Assembly (NCBI GenBank): GCA_049608225.1
Contig: JBMYXI010000035.1
Span: forward strand, 1-31,592
Source of the DNA: Parashewanella sp049608225
GTDB taxonomy: Bacteria; Pseudomonadota; Gammaproteobacteria; Enterobacterales; Shewanellaceae
Length of the DNA stretch: 31,592 nucleotides
Direction: 5' to 3'
In this document: in pieces, positions 15,727-23,054 of the stretch
How the letters are laid out: every line of letters starts with the position of its first letter
Position numbering within the stretch: the stretch's first letter is position 1
Translations under genes and position numbers: made by a program
Notes under the pieces: model-generated
Databases searched by the model: none
Told to the model about the DNA's origin: nothing
The model's input: only the letters and a program-made list of their open reading frames with translations

Positions 15727-17382
15727 TTACTTTATTAACTCTTTTGCGTTTGCCATCGCATGTTCAGTAATGTGATCTCCCGCAAGTAGTCTCGCCAGCT
15801 CTGATATTCGCTGCTCTCTTGAAAGTGCAATCATTGAGGTTTCAGTCTTACCTTTCACCACTTCTTTATTGACAAACATTTGTTGATGACCGTTGCCTGC
15901 AACTTGGGGTAAGTGGGTGACGCAAAAGACTTGTGTCGAGTCGCCTAAACTGCGTAGCATTCTTCCAACAACGGCTGCGGTTGGGCCTGATATTCCGACA
16001 TCGACTTCATCAAAAATCAATGTGGGTGTCGCAACTTTTTGCGCTGTGATCACTTGAATACCGAGCCCGATACGAGAAAGCTCACCACCAGAGGCAACTT
16101 TTGAAATCGGTTGCAGTGGCTGACCAGGATTCGTAGTCACTAAAAATTGAATGTGATCGCTACCAATGCTGCTCATACTGGTGTCATTATGATGCACTTC
16201 AATCTGAAATTTAGCTTTAGGCATGTTCAGCTCTTTGATTGAAAGTGTTACGAGCTTATCGAGTTCTTTTGCGTAACGTTTACGGCTTTGGCTAAGTTTG
16301 AGTGCGCAAGCTTGATAACGGCTTTTACTTTGCTCAAGCAGCTGGTGAATTTCGTCTAGTTTGGCTTCATCTTGAGATAGCGACAGTAATTCTTGCTTTA
16401 ATTGATGGTGATGTTCAACCAGCTCAGTCGGCTGCACCATATGTTTACGAGCAAGTTGCATGGATTTAGACAATCGCTGTTCAAGATAACTAAAATGTTC
16501 AGGATCCATTTCCAAGTTATTTACATAATGCTGAATTTCAGTACTGCTTTCTTGCACTTGGATCAGCGCATTATTGAGCATTTCACTGATAGATGTAAGT
16601 GTTGGATCAAGTGATGCTAAAGTCTGCGAGATTGCAATGGCTTGATTTAAACTTGATTCAATATTGCTATCATCGTCTGAGAGCAAAGATAAGTTTTGTT
16701 GGCAGTAAGCGACAAGTTCACTGCTATTTGCTAAGCGTTTATGTTCCTGTTCAATCTGTTCGAATTCGTCTTTTTTGAGATCAAATTCATCAAGCTCTTC
16801 TACTTGATACTCTAATAATTGTTGTCTAGCGTTTCGCTGTGCTTGACTGAGTGTCAATTGCTTCAACTCAGACTCAATACTCCTGACCTTTTGATAGCTT
16901 AAGTGCACTTTGTCTATCAAAGGTTGATGGTTAGCATAACTGTCCAACAGGGTAAGTTGATGCTCACTTTTAAGCATTGCATGATGAGCATGTTGCCCAT
17001 GAACGGCAACCAGCAATTGACCGAGTTCTTTCAGTTGAGATAAAGGAACAGGGTTACCATTGATGTAAGCTCTCGAACGGCCGTCATCACTAATGGTTCT
17101 CCTTATTATGCAGTCGCTATCTGAATGGAGATCTTGCGCTTTCAACCAATTTTTCGCTTGAGGTAAGTTCTCCAAATGAAAACTGGCGCTCACTTCAGCT
17201 TTGTTAGCACCAACTCGAACTGAATTACTGTCTGCTCGATCACCGAGACATAACCCCAATGCATCAATAGCAATGGATTTACCTGCGCCAGTTTCACCGG
17301 TAATGCTGGTCATTCCCGAGTGAAAATCCAGCTCAAGAAAACGTACAATCGCAAAGTTATGAATACTCAATTGGCAAAGCAT
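15727..17382 (-). CDS. recN: DNA repair protein RecN
   Basis: RecN is an SMC-like ATPase that acts early in recombinational repair of double-strand breaks. The 551-residue protein has Walker A GETGAGKS (28-35), a long coiled-coil middle (about 160-370), the ABC signature SGGELSRIGLG and Walker B LIFDEVDVGISG, then the HLPQVA switch. AGGA lies about eight bases before the ATG. Two LexA boxes cover its promoter, so it should be strongly SOS-induced, as in E. coli. It converges on pgpA. Confidence 0.98.
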   Translation of the reverse strand: MLCQLSIHNFAIVRFLELDFHSGMTSITGETGAGKSIAIDALGLCLGDRADSNSVRVGANKAEVSASFHLENLPQAKNWLKAQDLHSDSDCIIRRTISDDGRSRAYINGNPVPLSQLKELGQLLVAVHGQHAHHAMLKSEHQLTLLDSYANHQPLIDKVHLSYQKVRSIESELKQLTLSQAQRNARQQLLEYQVEELDEFDLKKDEFEQIEQEHKRLANSSELVAYCQQNLSLLSDDDSNIESSLNQAIAISQTLASLDPTLTSISEMLNNALIQVQESSTEIQHYVNNLEMDPEHFSYLEQRLSKSMQLARKHMVQPTELVEHHHQLKQELLSLSQDEAKLDEIHQLLEQSKSRYQACALKLSQSRKRYAKELDKLVTLSIKELNMPKAKFQIEVHHNDTSMSSIGSDHIQFLVTTNPGQPLQPISKVASGGELSRIGLGIQVITAQKVATPTLIFDEVDVGISGPTAAVVGRMLRSLGDSTQVFCVTHLPQVAGNGHQQMFVNKEVVKGKTETSMIALSREQRISELARLLAGDHITEHAMANAKELIK

Positions 17383-17401
17383 AATGATGTCCTATCAACA
17401 C

Positions 17402-17421
17402 TACTGTATTTACAAACAGTA
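17402..17421 (-). promoter_or_regulatory. LexA box 1 of recN
   Basis: TACTGTATTTACAAACAGTA, a near-perfect SOS box with CTG-N10-CAG, overlapping the -10 of the recN promoter and lying 20 bp before the ATG. Confidence 0.93.
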
Positions 17422-17445
17422 TACACTGGTTTTATATACAGTAAA
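17418..17445 (-). promoter_or_regulatory. Predicted recN promoter
   Basis: On the minus strand TTTACT (17440-17445), a 16-bp spacer and TATACT (17418-17423). Both elements are covered by LexA boxes. Confidence 0.65.
17424..17443 (-). promoter_or_regulatory. LexA box 2 of recN
   Basis: CACTGGTTTTATATACAGTA keeps CTG-N10-CAG, but its left half is less perfect than in box 1. It starts 22 bp from the start of box 1, about two helical turns, and overlaps the -35. Confidence 0.85.
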
Positions 17446-17503
17446 GTGTTGAACTGAAATCATTGAAATTTTGGTGAACCTCATTGGGACTTAACATGCC
17501 ATA

Positions 17504-17911
17504 CTAACTTATACTCATTAACTTCGATTTTAGAGTTTCAATTTGATGGTTTACTTTGGAAAGATGTCCTGCGTTATGTGATTGTTTAAGCTGAGATTGT
17601 TTAAGCTGAGATTGTTTAGCTTCTAGTGACCTTATTTGTTTTTGTAAGTGCTGTTTTCTTATTTTGATGTCATTTTGCTCTCTTGCACTGATATTAGTTC
17701 TAGAAGAGTGCGTATCTGAGCTATGAAAATGACTCATTCTTCCCGAATGATGAGTAGTTCGATCGACTCTATAGTCTTGTCGACCTTTTGTGCTCAGCTT
17801 ACAACAGCTTTCTTGCGAGTTAGTTGAACGTCTTCTAAAATTGTGCTCGCTTCTAGCAACAGGAGTTTGATGTTGTGGAGGCAGTTGGGGTGGTTGACAA
17901 GACAGTGACAT
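17504..17911 (-). CDS. Hypothetical low-complexity coiled-coil protein
   Basis: I do not recognise this 135-residue reading frame. The N-terminal part is Pro/Gln- then Arg/Ser/His-rich and looks disordered. The C-terminal part (about 80-135) is a likely coiled coil rich in Lys, Gln and Leu. There is no signal peptide or membrane segment. A 15-base unit is repeated in tandem at 17581-17618 and yields the QSQLK repeats, without breaking the frame. A weak AGAGA site lies eight bases before the ATG. A 61-residue alternative frame overlaps its 5' end. It lies alone between recN and yjaG on the minus strand. It may be a real lineage-specific gene or a chance open frame. Confidence 0.4.
   Translation of the reverse strand: MSLSCQPPQLPPQHQTPVARSEHNFRRRSTNSQESCCKLSTKGRQDYRVDRTTHHSGRMSHFHSSDTHSSRTNISAREQNDIKIRKQHLQKQIRSLEAKQSQLKQSQLKQSHNAGHLSKVNHQIETLKSKLMSIS
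17581..17618. repeat. 15-bp tandem repeat, about 2.5 copies
   Basis: ATTGTTTAAGCTGAG is present at 17581-17595 and 17596-17610, followed by the first eight bases again at 17611-17618. The unit is a multiple of three and adds five residues per copy to the hypothetical protein. Confidence 0.9.
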
Positions 17912-18093
17912 AGATAATCTCTAACTTTTTTGAGTGTTAAATGTACCTTAGCAATAAAACCTGTCTGCTGATTGAACACAAAGCTAGAGTAATTGTTGGG
18001 GATATACTTTGTTGTTCTGAATTATAAAATCAAAAAATTATGTACCCTCATTATGAGTTTCAGCTTTGATTCTTCTTTGCTGTGAAAGCGTAA

Positions 18094-18128
18094 ATATCTC
18101 ACTGAATAGCTTGGCTTCAGTGAGATAT
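18094..18128 (-). terminator. Strong hairpin after the yjaG-like gene
   Basis: Perfect 13-bp stem (18094-18106 and 18116-18128) with a nine-base loop, ending ten bases after the yjaG stop. The following bases on the minus strand (TTTACGC) form only a short U-tract, so it may act as a terminator or a 3'-end stabiliser. Confidence 0.65.
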
Positions 18129-18137
18129 ATAAACTGG

Positions 18138-18737
18138 TTACTTGGCGAAACTAACGCCAATGTTTGAAACGCCTAAGTCAATTATTTCTTGGCGTAGGCC
18201 TTTAACGAATTCAGCATTGATTTTATTTGATTCAATCGCTTCCAATAACATCTCTTGGAGCTCTTTTTCCTCAATCATCGCGGGGTGGGCAAAGACATAA
18301 TCATCTAACTGCGCTTCAGTCAACTCTTGCTCGCAACTCGCTTCAATGTAGCTAGCGACTGTACTTGAAGACAGTTTACTGATGTTAATGATGTCTTCAT
18401 CGACATCGCTTTGTATGCCGCTCAATAGTGAAATCAAAGCTGACACGGCATCTTGTGCTGGATAAACACCGTAGACATCGAACTTTTCAGGATCTGGTGC
18501 ATTGTCTTCCAGACGCTCTAAATAAATATCGATATTGAGTTTTAGTTTTTGGTCGTACTGTTTTTGCCACAATAAATTTAACGCTGTATTTAATACTTCT
18601 GGTTTACCAAACTCACATACATTAGAAAATAATTGATAGTTAGGGTACATTCGTTGGCAAAGCGCGATGGCGAATAATTGCTTCTGGCTTGTGTTGAGCG
18701 CCTTTAACCGTTTAAAAAAACCTATCTTTTTAGTCAT
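18138..18737 (-). CDS. yjaG: YjaG family (DUF416) protein
   Basis: A 199-residue DUF416 protein of unknown function. It aligns by eye with E. coli YjaG: CQRMYPNYQLFS (about 27-38), FDVYGVYPAQDAVSAL (about 85-100), the SSSTVA stretch, and the C-terminal FVKGLRQEIIDLGVSNIG. It looks cytoplasmic and acidic, with no catalytic motif. Its ATG lies inside the last codons of barA (eight-base overlap), so translation is probably coupled to the kinase. A strong hairpin follows the stop. The family is confident, the role is not known, and linkage to barA hints at, but does not prove, a shared function. Confidence 0.9.
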   Translation of the reverse strand: MTKKIGFFKRLKALNTSQKQLFAIALCQRMYPNYQLFSNVCEFGKPEVLNTALNLLWQKQYDQKLKLNIDIYLERLEDNAPDPEKFDVYGVYPAQDAVSALISLLSGIQSDVDEDIINISKLSSSTVASYIEASCEQELTEAQLDDYVFAHPAMIEEKELQEMLLEAIESNKINAEFVKGLRQEIIDLGVSNIGVSFAK

Positions 18738-21531
18738 GTGCTACTTCCGATGACAGCTGTGAAACCACTTGTTTGGCTGCAGATTCTACCTTAGTTAGTT
18801 CGTCAAGTAACTCAAGGATTTCAGGTTCTATCATTTCGATATCAGATTGCTGCTTTAACGACGATTCTATTTGTTGACAAAGATGCTGTGTAGTTGGTAC
18901 GCCACAATAACAACAGGCACCATGTAGTTTATGCACGACATGGAGCAACATCTGGCTATCGTTGCTCACTAATGCACTTTGAATTTGTTGTGTGGTTTCT
19001 GGTAATGAATCAAGTAACATTTCCAACATTTCTATGGCAAGTGATTGTTTCTGACTTGCTTGAGACAAGCATAACTCCCAATTTAGAGTGTGAATGTCAA
19101 AGTGAGTGAATTTGGGCTTTATTACCCATTGTTGAATGGTATCAGTTAATGCTTGCTCATCAATGGGCTTAGCGAGGTAACCATCGAGGCCACTGGTTAA
19201 AATCGTGTTGATTTCATCGTCCATGGCATGCGCGGTTACAGCGATGATGGGCGTAGTGCGATTTAGCTGATCTTGCTTAATCAGCTGCGTGGCATGAATG
19301 CCGTCAATATCCGGCATTTGAATGTCCATTAAAATCAAATCAAATGTTTTGCTTTTTGATATTTCAACCGCTCCAGCACCGCTGGATGCAGTGGTGACGT
19401 GAGTGACTTTTTCATTGAGGAGCGCCTCAATCAACTTTAGATTCGCTTTATTATCGTCGACTGCCAATACGCTTAAATTGGCACGTCCTTGCGGAACGAG
19501 AGTGGCAATTGCTTTTTCATTGGCAGAAGACAAACTTTGTTGGGTATAGATCATTTGTCTGCCCAATGCCAAATTAGTAAATGGCGTGGTGATGATGTTG
19601 TCGACATAGGGTCTGGCTTCTTCGACGGCACTATTTTGTTTCATACAATCGTGAACGAGAATTATGCGATCAACATTTTTGCGGGCTTGCTTGATAACTT
19701 GCATCAGCTCTGATGAATGGCATATTTCATTACAGCTTAATAATAAGTAATCGTAATGTAGTGATGACGCCAGCTTATCAAACAAGTCTTGTTTGCTTTT
19801 GGCTCGTCTAAAGTGAGTTTGCCATTGTTTTAGGGTGCTTTGAATGACAGTGGAAGTCAACTCTCTTGGTTCATAATAAAGGATTGATTTGTCGGCCAAT
19901 GTTTTTACTGGAATAGAGTCACCCAATTGAAACTGGCATAAATCTAATGGCATTGAAAACCAAAAAATTGAGCCTTTTCCTTCTTCTGACGAAAAACCGA
20001 TTTCACCTTTTAGTTCATGCAGTAACCGCTGAGTAATGATAAGCCCTAAGCCAGTGCCACCAAAGCGTCGAGAAATCGACGAGTCAGCTTGTGCGAAAGC
20101 TTGAAAGAGAAGTTTTTGTTTCTCAGCTGAAATGCCGATGCCAGTATCATGCACTTCGAAACGGATAATCACTTTATTCAAATGATTTGACTCTAATCTG
20201 ACTTTAAGTGCCACTGTACCTCTAGTGGTAAATTTAATGGCATTGCCAACTAAGTTGGTCAATATTTGGTTTAAATGCTTGGCATCACCGTTGACATTAT
20301 CGGGTACATTCCATTCAACATCGGTGACAATTTCTAAGCCTTTTTCATGGGCGCTTGCGGCAATTAACATCATGGTTTCATCAATGGTATCACGTAGACA
20401 AAATGGAATGGATTCAATCACCATTTTTCCCGCTTCGAGTTTGGAAAAATCTAGAATATCATTAATGATGGTTAGTAAATTATTAGCGCTTCGTTCAATA
20501 GTTTGGATGTACTCTAACTGACTTGAGTGCAGCGGTGTTTTGGCTAACTGTTTAGCAAAACCAATAACGCCATTGAGTGGTGTTCTCAGTTCGTGTGACA
20601 TATTGGCTAAAAACTCGGACTTAGTTTTACTGGCTTCTTGAGCGTGCTTCTTGGCGATGTCGAGTTCAACATTTTGAATTTCAATTCGTTCCAGTGTCGC
20701 CAATAAATCCGATGTTGCTTGCTCAATGTCATTTTGCATTTTGTTGTTATAGTCAGACAAAGATTGCGCCATGTTATTAATGCCGCGTCTTAAATTATCC
20801 AGTTCTCCGATATAACTGCCTTCCAGTGTTGGTAAATACTTACCGTCTTCAATCTGTGATATAAAACTCACCATTTCTAAAATGGGGCCCGTAAAATGTC
20901 TTACTAAGCGGATAGTAAACATTAAATTTAACTGAATGGCGATCAGCACCATAATGAACGCAATGATCACTGAGCGACGTTGGGCGGCAGAGGTTTTTTC
21001 TTTGTTCAATATAATGGTGATGTAGCCTATAAATGTGCCACGAGTTGAAGCGTCTTCCGTTTCGGTTTCATTCGATATTTCATCGCCCTGTTGTTTAACA
21101 AAGGTATAAATAGGTGAGCGGATCAATATTTCATCACCATGAGTCTCAGTCTCGGTATGTTTTAATGTCACTAGCGAGTTGTTGAAGCGCATGCTATCAA
21201 AATCTTGATGGTAGTGAGAGGTGACAAATAGCTGATTTTTCTTATCAAAAATAGCAATGGATTTCACAAAATCAGGTTCGTTTAATTGTATGTTATTCAA
21301 CAAACGTTTGGTATCGGCTCGATCTTTATTGGCAAGAGGTACACTAAGGGCGATTGCCATTGGTTCAGTGACCTGACGCGCATGAGTTAACATTTCTTCA
21401 TCAAGTTCAAATGTTCGGTTTACCGTAAATATGGTGGCGAGTAGAATACCCACAATAATTGTTGGCACTAATGCCAAAATTAACACCCACGTACGCAAAT
21501 TATGCTTTGGTGTATCTGCAGCATGTTTCAT
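18730..21531 (-). CDS. barA: BarA hybrid sensor histidine kinase
   Basis: BarA is the tripartite kinase that phosphorylates UvrY (SirA/GacA), which turns on Csr small RNAs. Domains in order in this 933-residue protein: membrane helix (about 14-37), periplasmic sensor (about 38-185), second helix (about 187-206), HAMP, HisKA with H-box SHELRTPLNG (His313), HATPase with N-box NQILTNLVGNAIKF and G-boxes DTGIGI and GGTGLGL, a degenerate receiver-like region (about 545-660), a true receiver with phospho-acceptor Asp736 (LILMDIQMP), and an Hpt domain with His867 (VHKLHG). All phosphorelay residues are present. It is divergent from rlmD, as in E. coli. Its cognate regulator is not in this window. 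Confidence 0.96.
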   Translation of the reverse strand: MKHAADTPKHNLRTWVLILALVPTIIVGILLATIFTVNRTFELDEEMLTHARQVTEPMAIALSVPLANKDRADTKRLLNNIQLNEPDFVKSIAIFDKKNQLFVTSHYHQDFDSMRFNNSLVTLKHTETETHGDEILIRSPIYTFVKQQGDEISNETETEDASTRGTFIGYITIILNKEKTSAAQRRSVIIAFIMVLIAIQLNLMFTIRLVRHFTGPILEMVSFISQIEDGKYLPTLEGSYIGELDNLRRGINNMAQSLSDYNNKMQNDIEQATSDLLATLERIEIQNVELDIAKKHAQEASKTKSEFLANMSHELRTPLNGVIGFAKQLAKTPLHSSQLEYIQTIERSANNLLTIINDILDFSKLEAGKMVIESIPFCLRDTIDETMMLIAASAHEKGLEIVTDVEWNVPDNVNGDAKHLNQILTNLVGNAIKFTTRGTVALKVRLESNHLNKVIIRFEVHDTGIGISAEKQKLLFQAFAQADSSISRRFGGTGLGLIITQRLLHELKGEIGFSSEEGKGSIFWFSMPLDLCQFQLGDSIPVKTLADKSILYYEPRELTSTVIQSTLKQWQTHFRRAKSKQDLFDKLASSLHYDYLLLSCNEICHSSELMQVIKQARKNVDRIILVHDCMKQNSAVEEARPYVDNIITTPFTNLALGRQMIYTQQSLSSANEKAIATLVPQGRANLSVLAVDDNKANLKLIEALLNEKVTHVTTASSGAGAVEISKSKTFDLILMDIQMPDIDGIHATQLIKQDQLNRTTPIIAVTAHAMDDEINTILTSGLDGYLAKPIDEQALTDTIQQWVIKPKFTHFDIHTLNWELCLSQASQKQSLAIEMLEMLLDSLPETTQQIQSALVSNDSQMLLHVVHKLHGACCYCGVPTTQHLCQQIESSLKQQSDIEMIEPEILELLDELTKVESAAKQVVSQLSSEVAHD

Positions 21532-21578
21532 GATGTTATTTTTATTTCCTTGGCTGACTCTGGGCTTAACAGCTCTAG

Positions 21579-21607
21579 ATAATAAGTTGTGAGGAACCTA
21601 ATGTTGA
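21579..21607 (-). promoter_or_regulatory. Possible barA promoter
   Basis: On the minus strand TCAACA (21602-21607), a 17-bp spacer and TATTAT (21579-21584), in the divergent barA/rlmD spacer. The -35 is only a partial match. Confidence 0.35.
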
Positions 21608-21686
21608 ATAAATAGGCATTGATTAGGTTCAGGTAAAAGTAAGCATCAGCAATCTGTGTGTATACTTTAGCAATTTTGAGGAAAAT

Positions 21687-23027
21687 ATGGCGCAGTTTTT
21701 TCAACCAAAAACAAACAAAAACAAAAAAATGTCTCCAAAAATCAACCTGAATGTTTCACATTTAGATCATTTAGGTGCAGGCGTCGCTCGCCATAACGGT
21801 AAAGTGGTCTTCATCTCTGGGGCATTACCAGAGGAAGAAGTGAGCGCGCAACTCATTGAGCAAAAGAAAAACTTCGCCAAAGCTAAGTTGTTAAAAGTGG
21901 TTCAGCCGAGTGCTGAGCGAACAAAACCCGTTTGTCAACATTACGGCAGCTGCGGCGGCTGTGATTTACAACATGCTTCAATAGATGTGCAACATAAGCA
22001 CAAGTTGGCCGCATTACAAGAGCAAGTCAGCAAAAGCATTCCCTTGACTGACGTTGAAGTGTCATCGCTGGTGGGAGAAAGCTGGCACTATCGTCGTCGC
22101 GCTAAGTTAGCGACCAGTTTTGACCAATCGAGTCATAAACTGCAACTGGGTTTTCGTAAACTGAATAGTAAAGCGGTTGCTGAAATCGAGCACTGCCCAA
22201 TATTGGACAAAAGCTTGTTGCCTGTAATGGAGCAACTCTCAGCTTGTTTGAATCAGCTAAAAGCGAAAAAGACCCTTGGGCATATTGAGCTTATCAGTGC
22301 TGAACACGGCCCATTTGTTGTCGTTCGGATCACAAAAAAATTGAATGCTACAGATAAGTCGACACTCGAAGATTTCGCGAGCAAGTACCAAGTTAATTTA
22401 CTGCTGCAAAATAACGATGGTCAATTCGAATCATTACATGGCGATGAGCACATACCGAGTTATTTAGTGACTATCCCTGATCAGCAATCTTTGGAATTGA
22501 GCTTTAATATTGGCAGCTTTGTGCAAGTGAACGCGGATATCAATAACAAAATGGTCGTGCAGGCAATGCAATGGTTAGCACCTAAGCAAGGCGAAACCAT
22601 TATCGACTTATTTTGCGGAATGGGGAATTTCAGTTTGCCTATTGCGCAAGCTGGAGCAAACGTAATTGGCGTTGAAGGTATTGATTCCGCTGTGGAGCAA
22701 GCTCGATACAATGCGAAACAAAATGGCATCGAGAATACTGAGTTTTATAGTTGTGATTTAAGTGGTGATTTATCTCGCCAACCTTGGCTTATTAAAGCAG
22801 ATAAGCTGCTGCTTGATCCTGCTCGTGCTGGTGCATTTGACTGCTTACAGCATCTTGAAAAACTGGATCCTAAAAAAGTGGTTTATGTTTCTTGTAACCC
22901 TGCAAGTTTGGCGCGGGACACAAGTGTGCTAATTTCCCACGGTTATCAATTGCAGAAACTGTCAATGATTGATATGTTTCCACAGACGCATCATATTGAA
23001 GCAATGGCATTATTTGTCAAAAAGTAA
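21687..23027 (+). CDS. rlmD: RlmD, 23S rRNA (uracil1939-C5)-methyltransferase
   Basis: RlmD (RumA) methylates U1939 of 23S rRNA with S-adenosylmethionine. The 446-residue protein has an N-terminal TRAM domain (about 16-70), an Fe-S cluster motif with Cys83, Cys89, Cys92 and Cys170 (PVCQHYGSCGGC and EHCPIL), the SAM-binding DLFCGMGNFSLPIA (307-320), LLLDPARAGA (375-383) and the catalytic Cys403 in YVSCNPASLARD. GAGGAAA lies directly before the ATG. It starts the rlmD-relA-mazG-pyrG run; relA begins 27 bp after its stop. Confidence 0.97.
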   Translation: MAQFFQPKTNKNKKMSPKINLNVSHLDHLGAGVARHNGKVVFISGALPEEEVSAQLIEQKKNFAKAKLLKVVQPSAERTKPVCQHYGSCGGCDLQHASIDVQHKHKLAALQEQVSKSIPLTDVEVSSLVGESWHYRRRAKLATSFDQSSHKLQLGFRKLNSKAVAEIEHCPILDKSLLPVMEQLSACLNQLKAKKTLGHIELISAEHGPFVVVRITKKLNATDKSTLEDFASKYQVNLLLQNNDGQFESLHGDEHIPSYLVTIPDQQSLELSFNIGSFVQVNADINNKMVVQAMQWLAPKQGETIIDLFCGMGNFSLPIAQAGANVIGVEGIDSAVEQARYNAKQNGIENTEFYSCDLSGDLSRQPWLIKADKLLLDPARAGAFDCLQHLEKLDPKKVVYVSCNPASLARDTSVLISHGYQLQKLSMIDMFPQTHHIEAMALFVKK

Positions 23028-23054
23028 CCATTGCGCAGCATAGGACGTTATCCC

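Noticed and set aside
17794..17979. A 61-codon frame overlapping the 5' end of the hypothetical coiled-coil gene
   Set aside because: Short, in a different frame, without homology I know. It cannot be excluded, but the longer frame is favoured.
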